Assembly (NCBI GenBank): GCA_013298625.1
Contig: JAAFIF010000017.1
Location: forward strand, 55,967-119,966
Reading direction: 5' to 3'
DNA: 64,000 bases
Source of the DNA: Myxococcales bacterium
Lineage (GTDB): Bacteria; Myxococcota_A; Polyangia; Polyangiales; Ga0077539
Shown: piece by piece, positions 53,033-59,575 of the stretch
Numbering within the stretch: the first letter of the stretch is position 1
Layout: the number at the start of each line of letters is the position of its first letter
Translations under genes and position numbers: made by a program
Notes under the pieces: generated by a model
Database searches by the model: none
The model's input: only the letters and a program-made list of their open reading frames with translations
What the model was told of the DNA's origin: nothing

Positions 53033-53481
53033 TGACCTCGCCCGCGTCACTGCTCGCGCTGGCCGCGTCGCTCGACGCGCAGGGCGACGCATTGAAGGCG
53101 CAGGCGGCGAGCATCCGCGCGGCGATCGAGACGAACGAGAGCCAGGCGCAGGCGCCCGACGCGATCACCCTCGAGGCCGCTACGGCGTTGCTCGGGTCGA
53201 AGCGCAGGGCGCGAGAGACCTTCGCCGCGTTCGAGCGCGAGGGCTTCGCTGTGTCCCGTGTCGGTCACGCGGTGTTCATGGCTCGCGCCGAGTGGGATCG
53301 CGCCGTCGAAGCGCTCGGCTCGAAGCGCCCCGCGTCGCCTCCCTCGAGCGCGCCGAGCGCGCACACGAATTCAACCGCGGCGGGCGACGAATCGCCCGCG
53401 GCGATCTTTGCTCGCGCCGGGCTCGCTCCGACGCGAGCGCCCCAACACCAGCGAGGCTCGCGCCCGAAGCGCGCAGCCTGA
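53029..53481 (+). CDS. possible excisionase-like winged-helix protein
   Basis: ATG 53029 overlaps the HTH gene's stop. The product has 150 residues. The first 40 are a coiled helix (LLALAASLDAQGDALKAQAASIRAAIETNES). Residues about 50-100 (ITLEAATALLGSKRRARETFAAFEREGFAVSRVGHAVFMARAEWDRAVEAL) show the helix-turn-helix plus wing layout of MerR/excisionase-type DNA-binding domains (target-reading helix, then 'VxxVGxxxxF'). The last 50 residues are Pro/Ser/Ala-rich. It is probably a DNA-binding protein of the island's control or maintenance. A tyrosine recombinase partner was not seen in the window. Confidence 0.62.
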   Translation: MMTSPASLLALAASLDAQGDALKAQAASIRAAIETNESQAQAPDAITLEAATALLGSKRRARETFAAFEREGFAVSRVGHAVFMARAEWDRAVEALGSKRPASPPSSAPSAHTNSTAAGDESPAAIFARAGLAPTRAPQHQRGSRPKRAA

Positions 53482-53553
53482 AAGGCGCCGGTCCTCTCGC
53501 TCGCCCTGCCACCACGCGAAGCGAACGAGAAGACCGGCGACGACGACAACCCG

Positions 53554-53766
53554 ATGGAATCCCTACGCCGCGCAGCGCCCAAGCGCAAGCGCCCTGCAAA
53601 GCCGAACCGCCCCGCCTCGCGCCGCGCCCCCGTCGAGCGAACGCGCGGGACTCTCGCCGCGCTCGTCCCTGGCGCTCCCCGCGGGCTCGCGATCGCTGGC
53701 GACCTCGCCGCGCTCGACTCGCTCGACGCGGACGAGCTCGCGCGCATCGCGCGGAGGGTGCGTTGA
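53554..53766 (+). CDS. small basic hypothetical protein
   Basis: ATG 53554 gives 70 residues. The first half is strongly basic and Pro-rich (RRAAPKRKRPAKPNRPASRRAP), the second half has two short helices (GLAIAGDLAALDSLDADELARIARRV). The basic half could bind nucleic acid. Its stop overlaps the next ATG (53766; ATGA-type, TGATG). It might be a control or packaging accessory protein. No family is recognised and composition could mislead at this GC content. Confidence 0.5.
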   Translation: MESLRRAAPKRKRPAKPNRPASRRAPVERTRGTLAALVPGAPRGLAIAGDLAALDSLDADELARIARRVR

Positions 53767-54056
53767 TGGCGCCCGAACTCGCCCCGTTGAAGCTCTCGCG
53801 GCTGGTCGGCAACGTCGCCAGGACTGCTCGCAATGCGCGCGCGGCGCTCGTCGCGCCGTCGAGCGCCGACACGCAAACGCAGCTCGCCCGGCGCTCAGAC
53901 GCGGCGACGGAAGGGCCCCCCGGCGAGCCGTCCTGCGCTCGTTCGAGCAAGGCGCGCGGCTCGCGAATCAGCCCCGTTCTCATTCTTGCGGAGGGACAAG
54001 CCGCCACGCTGGCGAGCGGTCCTCTGTTGCCCCGGCCCGCCCATGGCGCGGCCTGA
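53766..54056 (+). CDS. hypothetical small protein
   Basis: ATG 53766 overlaps the preceding stop. The product has 96 residues. It starts MAPELAPLKLSRLVGNVARTARNARAALVA, a basic amphipathic helix, followed by a Ser/Thr/Arg-rich, probably disordered part with CARSSKARGSR and ILILAEGQAATL-like residues. It is not recognised. Coupling with the upstream small gene supports expression, while its composition is close to random for the region, so confidence is moderate. Confidence 0.42.
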   Translation: MAPELAPLKLSRLVGNVARTARNARAALVAPSSADTQTQLARRSDAATEGPPGEPSCARSSKARGSRISPVLILAEGQAATLASGPLLPRPAHGAA

Positions 54057-54075
54057 TCTCACCGGAGCCACCACG

Positions 54076-54456
54076 ATGAAAAGCGATCAAGCACCCCGCT
54101 CGCGAATCCTTCGCCGCAAACCGGAGCCGCGCGCCGCGCGCGATGCTCGGATCACCCTCGCCACCGTGAGCGCGCCCAAGCGCTTCAAGCTCTGCGGCGA
54201 GCGCAACCTCACCCATCGCCACGCGCACGCGCTCACCGATGCGGGCGCGTCCCTCGCGTGGGGATCGCACGAGCGCGCTGCGCTGGTGATCGTTCGCGCG
54301 GAGACTTTCGCGCAGCTCGTTGGGCGCGCGGTGCATCCGACGACGTTCGCGCCGTCGCGGTTCTGCAGCTCGTGCGGGCGCTTCGTTGGACCGCAGCCGG
54401 CCCGCTGCGCGCGCTGCCATCCGCCGACCGCTCGCGCGGTGAAGGTGTCGCGATGA
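54076..54456 (+). CDS. zinc-ribbon hypothetical protein
   Basis: ATG 54076 has GGAG about 9 nt before it; an ATG at 54043 is also possible. The product has 126 residues. It has a basic N-terminus (SRILRRKPEPRAARDARITLAT), a middle with FKLCGERNLTHRHAHALTDAGASLAWGSHERAALVIVRAETFAQLV, and a C-terminal zinc ribbon (CSSCGR...CARCH, about 98-117). The His-rich middle (LTHRHAHALTD) could also bind metal. Such small ribbon proteins in phage replication regions often bind DNA or help the primase. The stop overlaps the next ATG (ATGA, 54453-54456). Confidence 0.62.
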   Translation: MKSDQAPRSRILRRKPEPRAARDARITLATVSAPKRFKLCGERNLTHRHAHALTDAGASLAWGSHERAALVIVRAETFAQLVGRAVHPTTFAPSRFCSSCGRFVGPQPARCARCHPPTARAVKVSR

Positions 54457-54923
54457 TCGACCTGCGAAGACTCTGCGGCCTCGAGACGCGCGCGCGCGGC
54501 GCGCTCGAGTTGCGCGGCGAGGACCGCAACGCGGCGGTGTCTGCCTTGCTCGAAGGCGCCCGCACTGCGCTTGCCGTGGTAGAGGCGGTCGACCGTGTTC
54601 CGGCGCTGCGCTCGTCCGAGGACACGGCAACGGACGGGCTGCCGCCGCAACTCGTCCTGTACGAGCGTCGCCACGGGCCGCGCGGCTCGCGGCTCGTCCT
54701 GCGCGCGTCGTGGGGCGGCGAGGGCGCCGAGCGCTGCGCGGTTGTCTCGATCGAATTCGAGATGTTGGAGCGTGGCGTCTGGCGGCGAGTCGGGTGGGGC
54801 GGCCTTCACGTTGTTGCGCGCGAGCTCCCCGTCGTCGCGAGGTTCTTCGCGGACGCGGCGAAGGCAGACCAGCAACGAGCGCGAGAGCAGCGCGCGAACC
54901 GCGAGAGGGAGGCTTGTTCATGA
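54453..54923 (+). CDS. hypothetical protein upstream of the VirE-type gene
   Basis: ATG 54453 overlaps the upstream stop. The 156-residue product has an N-terminal helical part (MIDLRRLCGLETRARGALELRGEDRNAAVSALLEG) and a beta-rich part with QLVLYERRHGPRGSRLVLRASWGGEGAERCAVVSIEFEMLERGVWRRVGWGGLHVV. The end is a charged helix (ADAAKADQQRAREQRANRERE). Its position directly before the primase/helicase suggests a replication accessory. No family is recognised. Its stop overlaps the next ATG (54920). Confidence 0.6.
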   Translation: MIDLRRLCGLETRARGALELRGEDRNAAVSALLEGARTALAVVEAVDRVPALRSSEDTATDGLPPQLVLYERRHGPRGSRLVLRASWGGEGAERCAVVSIEFEMLERGVWRRVGWGGLHVVARELPVVARFFADAAKADQQRAREQRANREREACS

Positions 54924-56653
54924 GCGGCCGCGAAGACCTGGCCAACGCGCCGCCCGACGCGCCGCCCGGTGCGAACGCACCGCCCGGTGCACCGAGCAAC
55001 GCGCCGCCCGGCGCGAGCGACATCCCGAACTCGCGCCCACCCGAAGAGGCGCCGTGGCTTCGCGGACTGTCAAAGGACAAGCGAAACAAGCTCAAGACCA
55101 CGTACGCGAACACTTGCGCCGTGCTCCGCGGCGACACGGAATTCGGGGGCTTCTCGTTCAACGAGCGCACGCTGCAGCCCGAGTTTCGCGACCAGCCGAT
55201 TGGTGAGTGGCTGATGATGCGGCTGCTCGAACAGATCGAGTTGCGCTGGGGCATCACGCCGGGGCCGCAGCTCTTCAGCGATGCGGTCATGTGCGTCGCG
55301 CGCGAGCACGCGTTCGACCCGGTACGCAACGAGCTCAGGGAGCTCGCGTGGGACGGGATGCCGCGGCTTGATTCGGTCGCGCGGATCATCCTCGGAAACG
55401 GCGGCGCAACCGAGGCGCTCATGGTGCGCAAGTGGTTCATCGCCGCCGTCGCGCGCGCCTTCGAGCCGGGCTGCAAGGCTGACACGATGCTCGTTCTGCA
55501 GGGCGACGAGCAGGGCGTCGGCAAGAGCACGTTCTTCGCGACGCTCGGCGGGGACTACTTCTGCGACTCGGTGCAGGACTTCGAGAAAGATGGACTGCTC
55601 GCGGCGCACCGCGCGTGGATTATCGAGCTCGGTGAACTCGACGGCATCACCCGAAAGAGCGCCGTCGAGCGAATCAAGAACGTCCTCTCTCGCCGGGCCG
55701 ATGACCTGCGACGCCCGTACGCCCGCTCGGTCGAGACGTTCAAGCGCTCGTTCGTGTTCTGTGGCACGGTGAACGGTGACGCGTTCCTGTACGACGAGAC
55801 CGGCAACCGCCGTTTCTGGACGGTCAAAGTGCCAGGCGCGATCGACATTGAGACCCTCCGCGCGCAGCGAAAGCAGCTCTGGGCCGAAGCTGTCGAAGCG
55901 TACCGCGCCGGCGAAGCGTGGTGGCTGTCGGCCGAACAGGCCGAGCGAGCCGAAGAGCTTTCGCAGCGGTTCGTGGGCCGCGATGAGTCGTGGGACGAGA
56001 AAGTCTCCCGATGGGCGCTCGGCGCCGTCGGTGAGATCACCACTCGGCGCGTTCTCGTTGAAGTGCTTGGGTTCGAAGACGCGCGGATCGATCGAAAGGC
56101 AGAGACGCGCGTGGGCGTCTGCATGCGCCGGCTTGGCTTCGAGCGTGTCGACGTGCGCGAAGGCGCGCGGCTTCGTCGCGTGTACCGCCCGCGCGGCGAG
56201 CGCGTCCGCGTCGACATGGGCGCGCGACCCGACGCCACCGACGACCCCGGCGAAGAAGCCTCCAACCTCAGCGATGACAGCGCCACGATGAGACAGGATG
56301 AGACTTCACGAAGCCGCATTAAAACCGCGTCCATCACAACCATCTCAACTATCTCAACATATACAGATAGAAGTAATACAGAGAGAGATAGGGAGGGAGC
56401 GGAGGGCGGCGACGCTACGCCAGGAACACGCGCAGAGAGTTTGGAGTGTTTTTTTGGCGAGGTTGTGACGGACGGCTGCGCCGCAAAAAACGCAGGTCGA
56501 ATCGACGCTACAACTACCTCCACGCGCCCCGCGTACGACGTCGCCGCCCGGCCGCTCGCGCCCGCGCTCGTGATGCCGCCCATGGCCGCGGCCGTCCTCT
56601 CGGACCGTGGCGACGACCTCAACGACCTTCACGAGCCCGATGGGTCCAATTGA
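54920..56653 (+). CDS. VirE/phage-type primase-helicase protein
   Basis: ATG 54920 overlaps the upstream stop. The product has 577 residues. The first 60 are a Pro/Ala-rich linker (NAPPDAPPGANAPPGAPSN). The core has a VirE-type (phage/plasmid P-loop) helicase: a domain around LLEQIELRWGITPG and ARELAW-like ELRELAWDGMPRLDSVA, then Walker A LQGDEQGVGKSTFF (about 194-202), FATLGGDYFCDSVQDFE, and a HAWIIELGEL acidic site, then KNVLSRRADDLRRPYARSVETFKRSFVFCGTVNGD and DETGNRRFWTVKV. Such proteins prime and unwind plasmid, phage or satellite DNA. The last 100 residues are low-complexity Thr/Ser/Asp-rich and AT-rich in DNA. Confidence 0.88.
   Translation: MSGREDLANAPPDAPPGANAPPGAPSNAPPGASDIPNSRPPEEAPWLRGLSKDKRNKLKTTYANTCAVLRGDTEFGGFSFNERTLQPEFRDQPIGEWLMMRLLEQIELRWGITPGPQLFSDAVMCVAREHAFDPVRNELRELAWDGMPRLDSVARIILGNGGATEALMVRKWFIAAVARAFEPGCKADTMLVLQGDEQGVGKSTFFATLGGDYFCDSVQDFEKDGLLAAHRAWIIELGELDGITRKSAVERIKNVLSRRADDLRRPYARSVETFKRSFVFCGTVNGDAFLYDETGNRRFWTVKVPGAIDIETLRAQRKQLWAEAVEAYRAGEAWWLSAEQAERAEELSQRFVGRDESWDEKVSRWALGAVGEITTRRVLVEVLGFEDARIDRKAETRVGVCMRRLGFERVDVREGARLRRVYRPRGERVRVDMGARPDATDDPGEEASNLSDDSATMRQDETSRSRIKTASITTISTISTYTDRSNTERDREGAEGGDATPGTRAESLECFFGEVVTDGCAAKNAGRIDATTTSTRPAYDVAARPLAPALVMPPMAAAVLSDRGDDLNDLHEPDGSN
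56290..56480. other. AT-rich island inside the 3' end of the VirE-type gene
   Basis: These roughly 190 bp are markedly poorer in GC than all other coding DNA in the window. They include TAATACAGAGAGAGATAGGG, a 7-T run and the direct repeat ATCTCAAC at 56342-56349 and 56351-56358. The encoded residues are Thr/Ser/Ile-rich and probably disordered. Such an island next to a primase gene is a typical place for a replication origin. Confidence 0.5.
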
Positions 56654-56736
56654 GGGTGAACGGACGCGCGGGCGAACTGGCGATCCCCGCCGAGCTGGCC
56701 GCGAAGGTCCGTGAGATGCTCGCCGTGGCAGCATGA
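56650..56736 (+). CDS. possible very small protein
   Basis: This is a tentative frame from TTG 56650 (overlapping the VirE stop) or GTG 56656, for about 28 residues: GRAGELAIPAELAAKVREMLAVAA. The helix AELAAKVREMLAV is protein-like. Its stop overlaps the ATG at 56733. The chain of overlaps argues for it, its tiny length against. Confidence 0.3.
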   Translation: MRVNGRAGELAIPAELAAKVREMLAVAA

Positions 56737-56831
56737 GCGCCGCGATGATGGACGTACCGCTGCTCTCGCTCGAGGCGGGGCAGCTCTGCCACGGGATGGC
56801 CGCCGACGAGCGCGAGCGGAGGGCGGCGTAG
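56733..56831 (+). CDS. possible very small protein
   Basis: This is a tentative frame of 32 residues: MSAAMMDVPLLSLEAGQLCHGM, then ADERERRAA. It is joined to its neighbours by an overlap at the start and a 2-nt gap at the end. The sequence could be a short regulator or a leader peptide for the HGG-motif gene. Confidence 0.3.
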   Translation: MSAAMMDVPLLSLEAGQLCHGMAADERERRAA

Positions 56832-56833
56832 CG

Positions 56834-57175
56834 ATGGACAACGCCGCCGACGAGCTCGCCGCGTTGGCCGTGCGCATCCGGGAGGCGCTCGCGCGCCGTG
56901 ACCCCCGAACCGCGCATGCCCTCATGGCCGAGCGGATGCGCCTCGCGCTGGCGATCGCGAAGACACGGGAGAGGGACGAGCGGGCCGAGCGCCGAGCGCA
57001 GCGGGAAGCGTGGCCGAAGTGCGGGGCGCCACGGGCCGACGGGAAGCCGTGCGAGGCTCGCACGATGTGGGTGAGCGGCGAGGATGCGCCCCGTACCCGA
57101 TGCAGGCACCACGGGGGCGCGCAGTCGCCCAGCGTCCCGCGTATTCGCCCGACGAGCGCCACGGAGCGACCTTGA
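56834..57175 (+). CDS. HGG-motif zinc protein, first copy
   Basis: ATG 56834, with GGAGGG upstream, gives 113 residues. An N-terminal helix (ADELAALAVRIREALARRDPRTAHALMAERMRLALAIAKTRERD) precedes KCGAPRADGKPCEARTMWVSGEDAPRTRCRHHGGAQS: CGA-KPC and RCRHHGGA. This Cys/His pattern, with HGG at its end, is known from small phage proteins next to terminase or packaging genes and looks like a zinc knuckle. It lacks the GxTxEGR tail of many members. A second copy follows at 57668, making a pair with the repeat region between. The role may be DNA binding in packaging or replication. Confidence 0.65.
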   Translation: MDNAADELAALAVRIREALARRDPRTAHALMAERMRLALAIAKTRERDERAERRAQREAWPKCGAPRADGKPCEARTMWVSGEDAPRTRCRHHGGAQSPSVPRIRPTSATERP

Positions 57176-57667
57176 ACCGACGAGCGCACCGGCGAGCCCT
57201 TCGCGGGCGCTAGCGAGGCTCCTGCGCGGTTTCTGGACTTTCGCGCGCTTGCGAGCGCGGGTCATGGGGTGCACGCGGGCCGTGCGGCTCCGCGCCCGAA
57301 GCGGCGCTCGCGCTCGACGCCGGGTTTCTTTACGTGCTCGGCGCGCTCGCGCGCGATGGGGTGCGAGGGCTTCGCCGGGGGTTCTGACGCACGCTCCCTC
57401 GCGCGCTCACGGCATGGGGTGAGACGCGGGCGCCGCTTCGACCGCGGCGAATATCTGGGCACTACGTGCGCGGCATGGGGTCAACGCGGGCGCGCGGTAG
57501 CCGCCGCTCTCGCGGCTCGAGGCGGCCGAGCTCGAAGGCCTCGCCGCGCCGCCGCGGATGCGACGCGATCGAGACGAAGCGCGAGCGCGATCGAACGCGA
57601 GAGCTCCCGGCGAAAAGTGAGCATCAACCGTGCTTATGGCTCGCGTCATGGGGTATAACTTTCGTTG
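57176..57667. other. non-coding region between the two HGG-motif genes
   Basis: No gene is supported in these 492 bp on either strand. It is GC-rich with five iterated CATGGGGT-like motifs (see separate entry), short GCGCGC runs and no long open frame of typical codon use. The last motif is followed by TATAAC and the start codon of the next gene. Confidence 0.6.
57263..57654. repeat. five iterated CATGGGGT-type repeats (candidate iterons, promoters or packaging sites)
   Basis: CATGGGGT occurs at 57263-57270, 57413-57420, 57474-57481 and 57647-57654, and GATGGGGT at 57355-57362. Three copies are followed 2-3 nt later by ACGCGGGC. Each is preceded by a GCGCGC-type run. The last copy is followed by ATAAC and then ATG 57668, so it could act as a promoter or operator. 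Spacings are 92, 58, 61 and 173 bp. Confidence 0.55.
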
Positions 57668-58066
57668 ATGGATCACCCGAAGCGAACTCCCGACGAAAAG
57701 CGCGCGCGCCGCGCGGAAACGCTGCGCGCCGTGGCTGCCCTCGCCGCGCGCCGACGCCGGCCCGATGCAGCTCGGCGCCGACGCTCGCCAGCGCTCGCGC
57801 CGGTCCCCGCCCGCGTGCTTTGCGGCGCGCGATGCAGGGACGGCCACGCTTGCCGCGCGCCCGCTGTGTGGCTCGCTGGCGAGGCCGCGCCGCGCAACGG
57901 GCGCTGCGCGATGCACGGGGGTCTGTCGACCGGGGCTCGCACCGACGAAGGCCGCGCGAAGGTTCGGGCCGTCCTCGCTCGCTCCCGCGCGGCCCGACTG
58001 GCGCGCATCCGCGACGCCGCCGAGCGCGGCGCTCACGAGCTCGTGAGCGAGGGTGCGTTGCCGTGA
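57668..58066 (+). CDS. HGG-motif zinc protein, second copy
   Basis: ATG 57668 gives 132 residues. A basic N-terminus (KRTPDEKRARRAETLRAVAALAARRRRPDAARRRR) precedes the motif VLCGARCRDGHACRAPAVWLAG, GRCAMHGGLSTGARTDEGRAKV. This is closer to the full family pattern (CGA-C-C, C-x-MHGG-STG-T-EGR) than the first copy. The end is helical (LARSRAARLARIRDAAERGAHELV). The two copies are not simple tandem duplicates, but both hold the CGA...C-MHGG core. Its stop overlaps the next GTG (GTGA). Confidence 0.72.
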   Translation: MDHPKRTPDEKRARRAETLRAVAALAARRRRPDAARRRRSPALAPVPARVLCGARCRDGHACRAPAVWLAGEAAPRNGRCAMHGGLSTGARTDEGRAKVRAVLARSRAARLARIRDAAERGAHELVSEGALP

Positions 58067-58374
58067 GCGCTGGCGAGCGGCCGCAGGCTGGCGCTGCGCG
58101 TGCTCTCAGCGCGCGGGAGCTGCTCTCGAAGCTCGAAGGCGACGAGCGCGCCGAGCTGCAACAGGCGATGCGCTCGCGCGACCTCGAAGCCGTGCGGGCG
58201 ATCATCGCGCGGCATCGCGACCGCGCGACCGTGCGCGTTCACAGCGCTCGCGCGTGCCTCGAGCCCGACGCGCCCACGATGAAGCCGCGGCGATGGAGCG
58301 GCCCGATGCGCCCTCAGCGCCCCCAGGCGTCCGCCACCGCGCCGAGCTTCGATGGACCGAAGGGCGCGGCGTAG
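58063..58374 (+). CDS. hypothetical small protein
   Basis: GTG 58063 overlaps the upstream stop. The product has 103 residues: a helical middle (SARELLSKLEGDERAELQQAMRSRDLEAVRAIIARHRDRATVRVH) and a Pro/Arg-rich end (KPRRWSGPMRPQRPQASA). It might be a helix-rich adaptor, possibly for the HGG protein. No family is recognised. A 62-bp spacer separates it from the coiled-coil gene at 58437. Confidence 0.5.
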   Translation: MSAGERPQAGAARALSARELLSKLEGDERAELQQAMRSRDLEAVRAIIARHRDRATVRVHSARACLEPDAPTMKPRRWSGPMRPQRPQASATAPSFDGPKGAA

Positions 58375-58436
58375 TCGCGCCGAGCTGACCGACACGAACC
58401 CAACGAGCGGCGCGACCGCCGCAGAAACGACGAGCG

Positions 58437-59135
58437 ATGAACATCACCGACGAACTCAAGACCGCGCAGACCGAAGCGAAGAACGCGCGCGAGCGGCTCA
58501 CCGCGGCGAGGGCCGACCTCGAGCGCAGCGCGAGCGCGCTCGCCGCGGCCGAAACCGCGTACGCGAAGAACCCGAGCGATGCGATGTGGTCGCGCGTCGA
58601 CGCGGCGCGCGCTGAGGTCGACCGCCGAACCGTCGCAGCGCGAGCGCTCGCACCGATCGCCGAAGCGGCCGAGCAACGAAGCGCGAGCCTCGAAGCGGCC
58701 GCGCGAGAAGAATCCGCACGCGCCGAGCGCGAGCAAGCGCGAGCGCAGTTTCGCCGCGCGGTTCACAGCGCCGTCGGACGCATGAACGGCGACGGCTTCG
58801 CCGCGCCGATGGCGAAGGTTCAACACGGCCTCGCGTCTCTGTTCGAGGGCATCAACGAGATGATCGCCGAACACGCCCACGTCGCGACGCTGCGCGCGCG
58901 AATGGAGAACGAAGCGCAAGCGCTCGGCGTTCCCATGCCGGCGCTGGAGATTCTCCCGGAAGCTGCGGAGTTCTTCACCGAAGTGCGAACGATGTTGTTC
59001 GGGGCGCTGAGGGCCTCGCCGCGCTTCGGCGTGGGCGAGTGGATGCAATTTGTCCGCTCGCCGCTCGGTGACTTCGCGTCGCCGCGAACGATCATCGTGA
59101 ACGCGCGGAAGGCCGCGACGAAGAGGGCCGCTTGA
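58437..59135 (+). CDS. coiled-coil phage-island protein (scaffold- or tape-accessory-like)
   Basis: The product has 232 residues. The first about 120 are almost all coiled coil (DELKTAQTEAKNARERLTAARADLERSASALAAAETAY, AAEQRSASLEAAAREESARAEREQARAQF), then a mixed domain (MAKVQHGLASLFEGINEMIAEHAHV, PALEILPEAAEFFTEVRTML, FGVGEWMQFVRSPLG). Such proteins occur as scaffolds or tail-assembly chaperones in phages. It is not recognisable as a known one. The stop overlaps the TTG of the next gene. Its Ala/Glu/Arg composition agrees with a true coiled coil rather than chance. Confidence 0.6.
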   Translation: MNITDELKTAQTEAKNARERLTAARADLERSASALAAAETAYAKNPSDAMWSRVDAARAEVDRRTVAARALAPIAEAAEQRSASLEAAAREESARAEREQARAQFRRAVHSAVGRMNGDGFAAPMAKVQHGLASLFEGINEMIAEHAHVATLRARMENEAQALGVPMPALEILPEAAEFFTEVRTMLFGALRASPRFGVGEWMQFVRSPLGDFASPRTIIVNARKAATKRAA

Positions 59136-59566
59136 ACGCGCCGAGCGATCATGCGCCCGCGCCGACGGTCGCGAACGCGGTCGAAGCGTGGCTCCGGGAC
59201 GTGCGCGCCGTCGCGGCGCACGCGCCCACGTCCGAGCTGGCGAAGAGCGCCGCGCGCCTCGAGACGGCGTTGCGCGCCCCCGACGACGAAGCCGCCCCGC
59301 TCGCCGCGGCGATCGAGAGCTTCGCCGATACGCTCTCGGACCTTTCGCAGCTCGTGAGCGCGAGGATGGACGAGCTCAGTCAAGAAGCGTTTCGCGAGCG
59401 CGACGACGAGCGCAGCCGTGTGTCTGCGCTTGTGCTGTCGAGCGCCGACACCGTCGGGTGTGCGCTCGCGGCCTCGCTCGTCGTGCGCGGGCTGGCACTG
59501 CTCGAAGCGCTCGCTCAACCCCAACCGCCGAAGGCCGAAGCACCGGCCGCGGCGTCGATGAACTGA
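59132..59566 (+). CDS. hypothetical helical phage-island protein
   Basis: TTG 59132 overlaps the preceding stop. The product has 144 residues: LRDVRAVAAHAPTSELAKSAARLETAL, EAAPLAAAIESFADTLSDLSQLVSARMDELSQEAF and ALVLSSADTVGCALAASLVVRGLALLEALAQP. The last segment could be a membrane helix of about 20 residues (VGCALAASLVVRGLALLEAL). Located directly before the tape-measure-like gene, it might be a tail-assembly chaperone. The start codon is uncertain. The gap to the next gene is 9 nt. Confidence 0.55.
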   Translation: MNAPSDHAPAPTVANAVEAWLRDVRAVAAHAPTSELAKSAARLETALRAPDDEAAPLAAAIESFADTLSDLSQLVSARMDELSQEAFRERDDERSRVSALVLSSADTVGCALAASLVVRGLALLEALAQPQPPKAEAPAAASMN

Positions 59567-59575
59567 GGCTGAACG

